Shown: positions 11,019 through 20,150 of the stretch, piece by piece
Position numbering within the stretch: the first letter of the stretch is position 1
How the letters are laid out: every line of letters begins with the position of its first letter
Assembly (NCBI GenBank): GCA_025769875.1
Contig: JAGFNK010000519.1
Span: forward strand, 1 to 36,609
DNA from: Russula earlei
Taxonomy: Eukaryota > Basidiomycota > Agaricomycetes > Russulales > Russulaceae
DNA length: 36,609 bases
Direction: 5' to 3'
The notes under the pieces: generated by a model
Seen by the model: the letters and a program-made list of their open reading frames with translations, nothing else
Told to the model about the DNA's origin: nothing
Databases searched by the model: none
Program-made: the position numbers and the translations under genes

Positions 11019-11355
11019 TGACATGATGCGGTTGTCATCGACTTGGTCGGGCCGTGTCGCGTCTGCATCGTTTCGTTTTTTTCTGCGTAATCTACTCGTT
11101 GATTCGGATCGTTTTTAATTCATGATGCTGGAGAGAATACCTCTTGGTTTGCGAGGCAGCCGAACGCGGCGACATTACTCTAAGCGGTCAGTAGTCCCCC
11201 AAATGGGCGAGAGCCATGGAGTGTGGAGATGTGCATCATGTCTCCATGCCACTGACATCGTCTGCTCCCTGGAGCTTTTGTAAGGTATAAGAGCTTGAAG
11301 CAATGTTCCACGGATGCCCGTCCATTACTCCTTCAACTCCTTTACTCACTACGAC
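11019..11355. other. Spacer between the two small paralogues, with promoter of B
   Basis: No gene is visible. It carries a TATA-like element just upstream of the second small paralogue and otherwise no recognisable feature. Confidence 0.5.
11286..11291 (+). promoter_or_regulatory. TATA-like box of small paralogue B
   Basis: TATAAG at 11286 is 70 bp upstream of the ATG at 11356, matching the TATA-to-ATG distance of paralogue A. This supports both the start choice and the common origin of the two promoters. Confidence 0.45.
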
Positions 11356-11957
11356 ATGCCGACTGATAATAAGGCTACCGCCGAGGGCACTCATCCCTCT
11401 GGGGCCGCTGGTCTCAAGAAGACGATCTCGGGCATGGGAGGAAAAGCCGCGTACGGATTCAACCCTTGCACGAATGTCGCAGCTGTATGCTAACTACATC
11501 CCTTGCAGCGGTGCAGTAAATGTCATTCACGGTATAGTTTCACCTAAGGGCGATTCAGGCACACGGACTATGATTTCTGATATCTCGTCTAGGTGCGGGG
11601 GAGATCATTCGCGGAGAAGTGTTGGAGGCCGCAGACCGCGGTCGCGGCGTGGGAAAGGGAAGCGCCATCGCAGCAGCTGGCAGAGATGAGGTGGAGCGTG
11701 GGCTCCGCAAACTCGAGGGAAAGCCAGCCACGACATCCGCCGCCGGTGCCGCTCCCGACAACAACCGAGGTGGCGTCGATGACGGCGAAAGTGCAGCATC
11801 AGGTTGGGGCCAGACTTCCCCGCGGGCACCTGCCACCGCCCCGCACGCGGATTCAACTGCCGAGAAGGCCAAGGTGGATCCACCCATCAATGAGGCAGTA
11901 GGATCTTGTGACCCACTCTCGAGGAGGGAGGGGATGGGGCGTTCCGGCAGTTCTTGA
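11356..11957 (+). CDS. Small hypothetical protein B (tandem paralogue with extended C-terminus)
   Basis: Three exons, 11356-11450, 11509-11531 and 11593-11957, encode 160 aa. Structure and intron phases equal those of the upstream paralogue, including the 23-nt middle exon. The conserved core reads AAGAVNVIHGAGEIIRGEVLEAADRG. The N-terminus (MPTDNKATAEGTHPSGAAGL) is hydrophilic. The C-terminal half is a Gly/Ala/Pro-rich, probably disordered extension absent from paralogue A. There is no signal peptide, membrane segment or catalytic motif. Several fungal small proteins carry a similar HGxGExIRG core, but I cannot name the family or a function. Confidence 0.7.
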
Positions 11958-12618
11958 ATAAGTATATCAACGACGTGGATTCGAGAACAGAGGTTACGAG
12001 TGATTTGTCTATATATATTGTTGACCGATGAAGGCAGCACCGCCCTGAGCTGATGTGGCTGGGTGGGGTGAGTTGATCAGTAGTCTTGTTCACTGGGAGC
12101 TGCGGAAGTCGTAGCGTCGCAGTGCAGCATATTACATGAGCGTGAATTTGAGTCTCCGCTCTGTGACCCAGTGTGACTGAGGTGTACCCAACATGTCTGC
12201 GACTCTGCGTGCTGTCGCTCCTCTGGTAATCCTGCCTAACTCTTGTCACTTGTTTCTATCTATATTTACTAATGCCCCCTCATTATGGTTCCGTCCCTGA
12301 GATTAATTGGACTGCTGATATTAGATCTTAGGCATTACTACAACATCCATCAGTAAAGATGGATTTTAGTTTCCGTCAGTTTCTCACCTCAGGAAACTGA
12401 AAAAAACCAGCAGAAACCGGGAAACCAGGAGACTGGGAAACCCATGTCTGGTTTCCTGGAAACAACCTGAAAGTATCTTTCATGGAAACCTAAGAAACTA
12501 ACAGAAACCTGTCGAAAGTATGGAAACTGGTAGAACTATAGTATAGTAGGAAAAAAATCACTGAAAATGGTCAGAAATAGGGTATATGTTGTTTCTACTT
12601 GTAATTGGAAGTCGATTC
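11958..12618. other. Intergenic sequence with GGAAAC-rich repeat, left flank of the retrotransposon
   Basis: No gene is visible. From about 12370 to 12540 the sequence is packed with GGAAAC / GAAACC motifs (about eight in 160 bp) and their complements. Similar motif clusters appear beyond the right side of the retrotransposon (17210-17310), suggesting an older element that was split by the insertion. Confidence 0.5.
12614..12618. repeat. Target-site duplication (left), GATTC
   Basis: GATTC directly precedes the left LTR (TGTTGG...) and recurs directly after the right LTR at 17020-17024. Five base pairs is the usual target duplication of copia integrases. Confidence 0.9.
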
Positions 12619-12868
12619 TGTTGGAGCTATAGGGATGATAGCTCAGTCTTGTGTGTAAAAGACTGTATTGGTTAGTTATCTAACCTATAGGGATGATGGC
12701 TATGTACAGTATTAGCTTTAAAGGAGTGTAAAGGAATGTGTAGTACTGACCTCAGTCTTGTGTGTAAAAGACTGAGGAAACGAATGCGATAACTAAATTA
12801 TTCTAATTATTTACACGTACGGTCCGGATTGTCCGTTCGCGTGGCACTTAGCGGCTGCACGTCCAACA
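12619..12868 (-). repeat. LTR (left in the window; 3' LTR of the element)
   Basis: 250 bp, starting TGTTGGAGC and ending CGTCCAACA. It contains two copies of a CTATAGGGATGATRGCT segment and two copies of a CAGTCTT-loop-AAGACTG hairpin (12644-12665 and 12751-12776, the second with 9-bp arms). Confidence 0.95.
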
Positions 12869-13583
12869 CGCCCCCTCAGCCTGAGTGGTGCGCGTTCCCT
12901 CCCATCTCCATTGCGAAGATGTTTGTACTTCTCGCGGCTGGGACCTTTTGTCAATACACCAGATATTTCCCCTTCTGATGGAGTGTAAGTAAGATTGATC
13001 CCCTGCAAGTTGACTCTTTGCTGCAAGAAGTGGTGTTGCACCTCAGCGCATTTGGTGCGGTCGTGGAACTTGAGGTTCCTGGCAATGGCAATGGTCGACT
13101 GGTTGTCGATGTGGGGAGATCATGAGGAGATGGGTGTCTTGACCCAATCCGGTGAGTAATTTCCTCAGCCTTGCAGCTTCTTCGGCAGCGCGTGTGCCTG
13201 TGGTGTGCTCCGCCTCGGTGCTCAAGGGTGCAACTGGGGCTTGCTCCCTTTGGCTCCAGTTTATGGCCCCACCTGTCAGTATTTAGATGAAGTCCAAGGT
13301 GGACTTTGCCGGTCCAGTCGGGGTCGACATATCTGACCGGGATCGGCTGGGTGCTGGAGTCACGCTGGAAGGTCGGGTGGTGATCGCTCATACCTTGGGC
13401 GTACTGGGTCACCTGTTTGCGTGTGCATCGGTGGTGATTCCCTGGGCATGCTTCTGTGAAGATCTCGTCCATCAAGTCTCCGTTTAGGTGGGTGGACTCA
13501 ATGTCCATACGATGGACTTCTAGGCTTCGTTCTGCGGCTAGGGCCAGGGTGCAAGGGAGTGCCGGTCTTTTGACGGCACAACT
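12869..13583 (-). pseudogene. Copia pol remnant: RT start and RNase H fragments, deleted and frameshifted
   Basis: Downstream of the long frame, the minus strand still encodes the first RT catalytic region (ALAAERSLEVHRMDIES, then LNGDLMDEIF). A sequence from beyond the RT palm follows directly (QVTQYAQGMSDHHP), then YVDPDWTG and STEAEHTTGTRAAEEAARL, which are the beginning and end of copia RNase H. The intervening palm and thumb are absent. The pieces lie in different frames, so no functional reverse transcriptase can be made from this copy. Confidence 0.8.
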
Positions 13584-16500
13584 TCATCGGGGTTGTTGCC
13601 CTCGACTTAGGTGAGTCCCTGCGTGATAACGCGGGCCTTGCATTTTTGAATTTTGTGATTTGACCTTTTCATTTGGAAGGTCTACTTGCGTCCCCACTGC
13701 GGCTCCATTCTGTGGGCGCAGCATGGTTTTGGGAACGCCTGTGTCTTCGGACATGCGTTTCTCCTCGTTGCGCACCTTTGCCCACTCTGCAGAATCTGCA
13801 TGGGCTGTCGCCTCGGCGTAGGACTTGGGATTAGCTGGCAACATTTTGTGTGCTGCATTTCCCTGCTCGGTACATCTCATTCGGTGCTCATGTGGGATGG
13901 CGGAATGGCAAGCGTCCTTGTCACGGACAGGTGCGTGTGTGGTGCATTTGGGGAACATTTCAGATTGTGAGGAATCTAGGTCCTCGGGTGCATTGTTATC
14001 GCGTTGCTGTGTGTCTTGCGGTTCGGCGTGCGGTGCCATTTCCGCTTCCACTTCATCCAACTCCTCCACTTCGTCACCGTGGTCGAGTGTGAGCGCGCGC
14101 ATAGCACGCTTTGGTCGTCCTGTGGTGGATTGTGCAGGTGGGCTTTCTGCCTTGTGAGTTGTAGGCTGACTATGTGGTGCTGCAGGCTTAACGGGCAGGG
14201 CATTGCCTGCTCCGACGCCTTGCGGTTTGGGGTGCGGCAACTGTTCCACGCTGTCCGCCTGTCTCAGGCTGAATGGGCAGAAGCTTGTCTGCTCTGACGC
14301 CTTGCAGCTTTGCGTGCAGTGGCACTTCCGCGCTGTCCGCTGGTTTTGCCTTCTCCGCCCCCTCAATCCTGCTCTCCTTTCCCCATCCCTGGCGCTTTCA
14401 GCTGCGTCGTCAAATTTGAGGATCACGCGCTCGATGCGCGATGTGGGGCCCCCTTCATCGAATACGACATCGCAGGGTTCAGGGATGTGGGGGGTGGTGT
14501 GATGTGCAGGCTTGTACGCCTGATGGTTATATGTGTGGCCTGGGAACGTGTGCACCAGCGACCTTCGGGTCAGCTTGGTGAGTCTCTTCTCCGGGGCGGG
14601 CACGGACACATGCATTCCGAGGGCGTGTGGCCGAGGGAGGTTGGGATGATTCCCGCACCTTGTCTCTTCGGGCGTCAGGTCGTCCAAGGCGCGCGTGGAT
14701 GGTTTTGTGTCTGTATGCATCGCCCGGACCCTATTAAGAGGTGTCTGGGTCGCACGTTCTGCGACTTTGATGTGTTGTGGCGTACCCGGGGTGTTAATTT
14801 GATACATGCATCCCCTTTCAGCTAGGGATGTTTGTGCTTCTTGCCCAGTGTGATCACCCCCTCCATCTAATCGGAGGGTCTTCAAGCATTGGCCGGTTGT
14901 GGGCTCAACGTGCACGGTGTGCGGTTGGAGGTGCTGGGGCGCTTCCGATTTGTGCTTCAGCCCGCTGGTGTGTTCCTGTGGTTCCGTTTTTGCCCAGTCA
15001 GAAAATTGGGGTGTTCTAGTGGGTGGTTTCCCACATGTGTCTGAGAAGGCCCAGAAGATTGTCATGTGCGCAGTAAGTGCAGCTTCAGTTTTGTGGCCAT
15101 GTTCCGCGAGGGACAGGTCTGGCGTTGCTGACTCAGGTTTGACCGTTTGGATGGCCATGATATACAGGTTGTCGTGTAATGTTCCCTCACAAATCAATTG
15201 GTTCTTGTTGTATATTCCACATGTCTCTCCCTGGAATTGCACTGCCACCCCATGTTGGACGAAATGGGAGACCGATAAGAGGTTCCCTTTGAGGTCCGGG
15301 ATGTACAGGACGTCGCAGAGTAATGCAATACTCCACGCACCGTTTGCGTGCATCCGGACTCGTATTTGCCCGGTTCCGGTGGCGGTTATGGCACTATTGT
15401 TGCCTAAGGCAACTAGAATGGGTGATGTGAGTGGGGTGAGGTGTAGGAACCAATCATGATGGGATGTCATGATGCGCGAGGTTCTAGAGTCAAGGAGCCA
15501 GCTGTCTCTGAGATCAGCGGCTCGTAGCTGCTCCTGAGTCGTGGCCGTGTGGATCGGCTCATCTTCAACTGCCAGATGTAATGAGATGCTGTTATCGGAT
15601 GTGGGGACGTATGCGATGGCAGCGCTGGCTGGTAGCTGAGCTGTGGGCGTCGCTACAATGTGCGTGCTTGTGCCGGTCCCAGTGGTCATGGGCGTCGCTG
15701 CGTTGTGCGCACCCATGCCAGTCATAGCGGGTGTGGGCGTCGCTGCATTGTGTGCACCTGTGCCAGTCATAGCGGGCGTGGGCGTCGCTGTGTTGTGCGC
15801 ACCCGTGCCAGTCATAGCGGGCGTGGGCATCGCTGTGTTGTGCGCAATCGTGCCAGTCCTAGCTGCTGCTGCTTTGTCCTCTGGTTTTCTGTGAATTTTC
15901 CAGCATTTGTGTGTATTGTGCCCCCTGTGTCTGCAGTGAGTGCACTTTGGTGTGCGTTTCTCGTTCTGCACCTCCCGGTCCTTTCCCATTTGGGCCACCT
16001 TTGCATGGTGAGGTGTGGCCGTGTCATTGGTCAATCGGATCCAACACTCCTCGTGGAGAATGCGGTCCGTGACATGCTTGGCTGTTAGATGGCTGGGCGC
16101 CGTCGAGTGAAGAGTGGCCTTGAGTTTGGCCATCTTTTCCGGTAGCGCGAGAATTAGCATCCAGATGAGGACTTTCTCATCTATTGGGTAACCAAATTTC
16201 TCGAGGGTTCGGGCAGCGTGTAGCTGTCGTAATATCTGGGGAGCCATGGGTTCCATTTCGGTGAATGTAGCCCGGTATAGGTCTGTCAGTAGGTGTGTGA
16301 CGCGTTGCTTGCCCTTCCTGGCAAAGTGCTTTTCGAGCATGTCCCAAGTGTTTTTGGCTCCAGCAATGCCTAGGGCAGTGTTGAGAGCGTGCCCTTTTAA
16401 CATGAGTAAAATGTGGGCATGCGCTTCGTGATCTTTCTGCTCCCAGTCGGTGAAGCCGCTTGGGTCATTGCTGAGGTCCGGTTTTGAGTATGTCTGTTTT

Positions 16501-16700
16501 AAGATTTCCATTAAGCTGTTTACTTTGAATACTGCCTCTATTTTAGCTTTCCATTGTGTGTACGCGACCGTGCCACCTTTGAAGAGTGGTCCGTCGTAAC
16601 CGTGTTGGCCGCCCATGTAAGTTTTTCCCGCGGCTCCTACGGTGGGAGCGTGGCTGCCTCTCGAGGGCACGACGTTTGCAGTTGCTGTGGGGGCGCTCAT
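13584..16700 (-). CDS. Copia gag-protease-integrase fragment polyprotein (1038 aa)
   Basis: One open frame begins 70 bp inside the element with MSAPTATANV. Residues about 40-240 match copia gag (QWKAKIEAVFK, DWEQKDHEAHAHILLML, NTWDMLEKHF). A CCHC zinc knuckle (CTHCRHRGHNTHKC) is at 253-266. A 15-residue repeat array occupies 286-344. The protease region at about 401-408 reads WLLDSRTS, where active copia proteases have D-S/T-G, so the catalytic Gly is replaced. Integrase fragments around LRLDGGGD (609-616) and TPGTPQH are followed by the VVFDEG region. The last 80 residues match the N-terminal edge of RT. The frame is open for 3.1 kb despite internal deletions. Confidence 0.85.
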   Translation of the reverse strand: MSAPTATANVVPSRGSHAPTVGAAGKTYMGGQHGYDGPLFKGGTVAYTQWKAKIEAVFKVNSLMEILKQTYSKPDLSNDPSGFTDWEQKDHEAHAHILLMLKGHALNTALGIAGAKNTWDMLEKHFARKGKQRVTHLLTDLYRATFTEMEPMAPQILRQLHAARTLEKFGYPIDEKVLIWMLILALPEKMAKLKATLHSTAPSHLTAKHVTDRILHEECWIRLTNDTATPHHAKVAQMGKDREVQNEKRTPKCTHCRHRGHNTHKCWKIHRKPEDKAAAARTGTIAHNTAMPTPAMTGTGAHNTATPTPAMTGTGAHNAATPTPAMTGMGAHNAATPMTTGTGTSTHIVATPTAQLPASAAIAYVPTSDNSISLHLAVEDEPIHTATTQEQLRAADLRDSWLLDSRTSRIMTSHHDWFLHLTPLTSPILVALGNNSAITATGTGQIRVRMHANGAWSIALLCDVLYIPDLKGNLLSVSHFVQHGVAVQFQGETCGIYNKNQLICEGTLHDNLYIMAIQTVKPESATPDLSLAEHGHKTEAALTAHMTIFWAFSDTCGKPPTRTPQFSDWAKTEPQEHTSGLKHKSEAPQHLQPHTVHVEPTTGQCLKTLRLDGGGDHTGQEAQTSLAERGCMYQINTPGTPQHIKVAERATQTPLNRVRAMHTDTKPSTRALDDLTPEETRCGNHPNLPRPHALGMHVSVPAPEKRLTKLTRRSLVHTFPGHTYNHQAYKPAHHTTPHIPEPCDVVFDEGGPTSRIERVILKFDDAAESARDGERRAGLRGRRRQNQRTARKCHCTQSCKASEQTSFCPFSLRQADSVEQLPHPKPQGVGAGNALPVKPAAPHSQPTTHKAESPPAQSTTGRPKRAMRALTLDHGDEVEELDEVEAEMAPHAEPQDTQQRDNNAPEDLDSSQSEMFPKCTTHAPVRDKDACHSAIPHEHRMRCTEQGNAAHKMLPANPKSYAEATAHADSAEWAKVRNEEKRMSEDTGVPKTMLRPQNGAAVGTQVDLPNEKVKSQNSKMQGPRYHAGTHLSRGQQPR
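15669..15845 (-). repeat. 45-bp minisatellite in the gag-protease linker
   Basis: About four in-frame tandem units encode AHNxATPTPAMTGTG (15 aa each). The last unit is degenerate. The array lies between the zinc knuckle and the protease, so length changes in multiples of 45 bp would keep the frame. Confidence 0.85.
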
Positions 16701-16769
16701 GGTGTTTCGTTACGCGATTTGGAAGCTGGTGGGAGTTCGTGATGTCAGGGATGACCAGGTCTCATAATC

Positions 16770-17019
16770 TGTTGGAGCTATAGGGATGATAGCTCAGTCT
16801 TGTGTGTAAAAGACTGTATTGGTTAGTTATCTAACCTATAGGGATGATGGCTATGTACAGTATTAGCTTTAAAGGAGTGTAAAGGAATGTGTAGTACTGA
16901 CCTCAGTCTTGTGTGTAAAAGACTGAGGAAACAAATGCGATAACTAAATTATCCTAATTATTTACATGTACAGTCTGGATTGTCCATTTGCGCGGCACTT
17001 AGCGGCTGCACGTCCAACA
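16770..17019 (-). repeat. LTR (right in the window; 5' LTR of the element)
   Basis: 250 bp, identical to the left LTR over the first 160 bp and different at eight sites, all transitions, in the last 90 bp. Six of the eight are CpG in the left LTR and TpG or CpA here. The sequence just inside, on the minus strand, begins GATTATGAGACC and would be the primer-binding site; I could not match it to a particular tRNA. Confidence 0.95.
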
Positions 17020-17024
17020 GATTC
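17020..17024. repeat. Target-site duplication (right), GATTC
   Basis: GATTC follows the terminal CCAACA of the right LTR and matches the five bases before the left LTR. Confidence 0.9.
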
Positions 17025-18776
17025 GAGCTGGTACAGATCTAAGCCTTGAGGGGACTCTCAGGTATATACAGATCAGCATGGAATGCAGATATCATCGAGG
17101 CATCAGCACAATGAAGGGATTCATCATCACCATCGTTGTCTGCACATTCCAGTGCAAGGTGCCAGTGTCGCTCACTCAGACAGTTGATGTGACCATAGAA
17201 AACTTGAATTGTTTTCCAGTGTGCTTCATGATGTCTACCAGGTTTCCCAGTTTCTGGGTTTTTGGTTTCTGGAAACTGGGAAACCAGTGGAAACCAACAA
17301 AAACCCAGGAATTTTTTTTGTGGTTTGCTGATGTCTTGTAGTGTGACATCATACTACAATACCTGACATCATGCTAACCTTACTTCATACATTCCATACT
17401 GTTGTACAGTATAAGAGATACGTTAGAACACACATACAACCCAATCTCTCAATATATCCCTTTATCTCCCATCTCATCATCTTCTGAGCTCTAATAGCTG
17501 ATAATGGAAAACTCATCTGGTGGCAGACATGACATGACGAGATAATCGGATATTTGCTCGAAAGTCACACCTAGTAAGGGTGACAGCGGAGACTCAAATT
17601 CATGCTCATGTAATACGCTGTGCTGCGACGCTGCAACTTCCGCAGCTCCAGCTTTGAACAAGGCTAGTATATGTGAAACGGAGATTTCAAGAGGAACCAC
17701 TTGGCCGTCTGAGCCATGGCATGCGACGTTTTGCCAGCCTGCACTGATTGTAAATCAAATTCGGATGCACGTGAGCCGTGGCTGAGCGGTGGGCGGCCAG
17801 CCACGGCTCGGGCCTACGAGTTGGATAGAGTGAAGTGCTGAAGCTGCGAGGCCCGTGACAGCGCGAGAGCGTGGCTTTCCCCTTCGACTCTAGTGTGGAA
17901 CGTGCAGCACCCGGTGCAGTTTTTGGGCCATGCCGAACCGGCAGTGCCTGCAACGACGACACACTTTCGCGAACATCGCATGTCTCCAACTGAACGCGGA
18001 CGGTGAACGTCGACCGCCTATGATGTTTTCTTTATAATTGGGTCCGTGCATGAGGGCTGTCCGATCCCTCCCTGTTTCATATGGGCGCCTTTCTACGTGA
18101 CTTCCGTCCACGCCATTAGAGGAAAACATAATGGAAGAGATTTCGGGCACGTCTTCGCCTAAGGATGAGCATGTGGACTGCTGGGTGTGAGATGTGACAC
18201 GTCGTCGTAGTTATTAGTGCGGGTAGGAAACACTGTTACTTGCTTATTTTCATCAGTACACCTAGGGGATAGGAATCTCAATAGTCCATCCAGGCACCAG
18301 CGCACTTCAAATGACAGAAAACTACAACCCGATGAGTACGTTCACAGGCACGGGCCAATTGGAAATGTAGCGGAGATTTCCGAGTCCTCGTACGAGATTT
18401 TGTGTTGGTGTCTCGGGTGTCGGCATATTGTTTCCTTTTCCGTCAATTACAGCCTTGGGACGACCTTCGGACAAGGACTGCACGACAAGTGCAAAAAACC
18501 TCCCCAGGAATCAGGAAATGCTCTCGCTGACAGTCGATAGAAATACCCCGGTCTTCATCAATCTTCACGATAGTGGGCATACAGGATTCTCCTTTGGTTG
18601 TAGAGCTCAATGATCATCTCAAAAATAAAGTAGTCGTGCTGCGGCATCCACGGAGCTTGTTCTCAAAGTCATCCCTAACGTTACGGCGGCCGGAGAAAAT
18701 GCCACTGTCATTTTAACTATACATGATTGGTTTAAGACGTGACTCGAATCGATCCGGTATTGTCCATTATATCATC
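17025..18776. other. Gene-poor interval right of the retrotransposon
   Basis: It contains GGAAAC / GGTTTCC-rich sequence at 17210-17310 resembling the left flank of the retrotransposon, repeated GACATCAT motifs near 17346-17375, and a GC-rich hairpin at 17773-17809. Frames at 17491-17700 and 17687-17989 (minus) and 18217-18613 (plus) have no features I recognise, and I do not call them genes. Confidence 0.4.
17773..17809. repeat. Perfect 12-bp inverted repeat (hairpin)
   Basis: GAGCCGTGGCTG (17773-17784) and CAGCCACGGCTC (17798-17809) are exact reverse complements with a 13-base loop. It is not a tRNA: no anticodon arm or T loop is present. Confidence 0.7.
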
Positions 18777-20150
18777 ATGTCCCCTCCCCCGTCCCCTCCG
18801 TCCTCTAACACGAGCCAAAGTACACCAGCACAGCAAGGTCAGGAGCATGCACGTTTCTATCGTCTCAATATGTGAATAATGCCAATTTGCACAACAGGCG
18901 CACTTTTCATTGCTATCCTTCGTAGGCAACGCGACGCGTTCAGTCACGCAGCAGCGACTGATCTCTTGATAAAAGTAAATGTTTACTTCCTCGGGTTGGT
19001 GAGCCAACAGTTCTATGGATATTGGGCTTGCCGTAAGTGAATGTTCCGTTGTGCCTGCGTTTTATGATGAGACCGTTACCAGGTTTTAAAGACCCCACAT
19101 ACCTCAAGTGCGCGGTACCATGTTGTGACGTCGCGCCACTCACTCTTGTTCAGAACCTTTGTTGTCGTACAATATATCGTCGTTGCCCTCCAAAGCACTT
19201 TGTAGGTCCTCACAACCACTCCACGTTGAACGTGTTCATCTGACTGACATGGATGTAGCATATGGCATCTCGCTTACTCTATATAGTACGTTCCTTCGTT
19301 CGTCTATTTGGCGATATAATATCCAAGAGTCATGCAGTATCCCCGGAATGAATAACGGGCGTGAGGCTTGTTCCATATACACGTGTTGTTCACTGATTCG
19401 TCTGAAGGGGACCTATGGGAGGGACCTGCCAATTCGATATGCCAATTGATCATCATCTTGTTGGCAAATATGTTTCTTGCCGTCCGGTCAGTCCGTCCTA
19501 CTTTCCTGTTGGGGCCGATCTAAGATCCCATCAAATACTAGCATTCGCACCCTCACAGAGAGTCGTTTTCAGAGCGGTCTGGTCGTTGTCCTTTCTATTC
19601 TGGCCTTCATAGTCGGTATGATTACCGTGGTGACAGCCTGGAGGAACCGTTTGTGCGGGTGTCTTCATGCCAAGCACCTCAGCTCGTACTAACGCCATCT
19701 GCAGTGGTTCCTCAACGCGACGGATCACATCGGTTGTCTGGCACGCCCTACAAGCTCTCGCAGAATGCCTCATTACATGTAAATCCCTTCATGGTTACCC
19801 AAAGGTTTTTGTAGACTCATTGCTATCGTTGGCATCGGCATAGTTTTCCTCGTGCGGATGTTTATGAGATCTCGGAGTGGCATCCGCAGGTCGGACACAG
19901 TCCTGAATTACCTCGCTCGCAGTGTCATCCAGACCGGGTGCCTCGCCACGACCTGGGCCATAGGAGCACTTGTAACATGGTTTTTCTTGCCGAGCAATAT
20001 GATTTACAGAGTCTTCGACTTAACGTCCGGTACTGTATACACGCACGTGAGTGTCTCATCTTTGGACCAACTTCCTCCTTTGAATCAGACTTATCATAGG
20101 CAATTTTCGACACCCTTATTTCACGGGTCCAGCTGCGTGAACAGCTGTCC
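18777..20150 (+). pseudogene. Decayed DUF6534-like multi-pass membrane protein gene
   Basis: Fragments in plus-strand order resemble the fungal DUF6534 family, which has about seven membrane segments and no known function. They are an N-terminal Ser/Pro/Gln segment (MSPPPSPPSSNTS, 18777), FKDPTYLKCAV (about 19083, after a GT..AG intron), SGLVVVLSILAFIVGMITVV (about 19572), then LIAIVGIGIVFLVRMFMRSRSGIRR and a final block with NMIYRVFDLTSGTVYTHV (about 19815-20050). This last block is the best preserved; RSGIRRSD and the final hydrophobic pair fit the family's conserved C-terminal half. The middle, about 19110-19500, is broken by stops and frame changes I cannot resolve with introns. It is probably a relic, though a heavily spliced functional gene is not excluded. 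Confidence 0.5.

Larger units (their letters stand above)
12619..17019 (-). mobile_element. Ty1/copia LTR retrotransposon, internally deleted, probably non-autonomous
   Basis: The element is 4.4 kb with 250-bp LTRs (12619-12868 and 16770-17019), each TGTTGGA...TCCAACA, and a 5-bp GATTC duplication. Coding is on the minus strand. A 1038-aa frame covers gag, zinc knuckle, protease, part of integrase and the start of reverse transcriptase. A separate remnant covers the first RT catalytic region and the end of RNase H. The RT palm with its YxDD motif and much of integrase, including the HHCC finger, are missing, so self-mobilisation is unlikely. The LTRs differ at only eight sites. A purine-rich tract (GAGGGGGCG on the minus strand, about 12870-12880) next to the left LTR fits a polypurine tract. 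Confidence 0.92.

Noticed and set aside
13686..16088. Many long plus-strand frames opposite the copia polyprotein
   Set aside because: They are antisense shadows of the minus-strand gag-pol frame, with Cys/Val/Trp-rich composition and no domain signal.
12619..17019. Fungal repeat-induced point mutation as the cause of LTR divergence
   Set aside because: Classical RIP targets CpA over whole repeats and would be dense. Here only CpG sites are affected and the 3.1-kb frame stays open, so sporadic methyl-CpG deamination fits better.
17761..17830. Possible tRNA gene suggested by a GC-rich hairpin
   Set aside because: Only a single 12-bp stem is present; there is no cloverleaf, no GTTCRA T loop and no anticodon arm.
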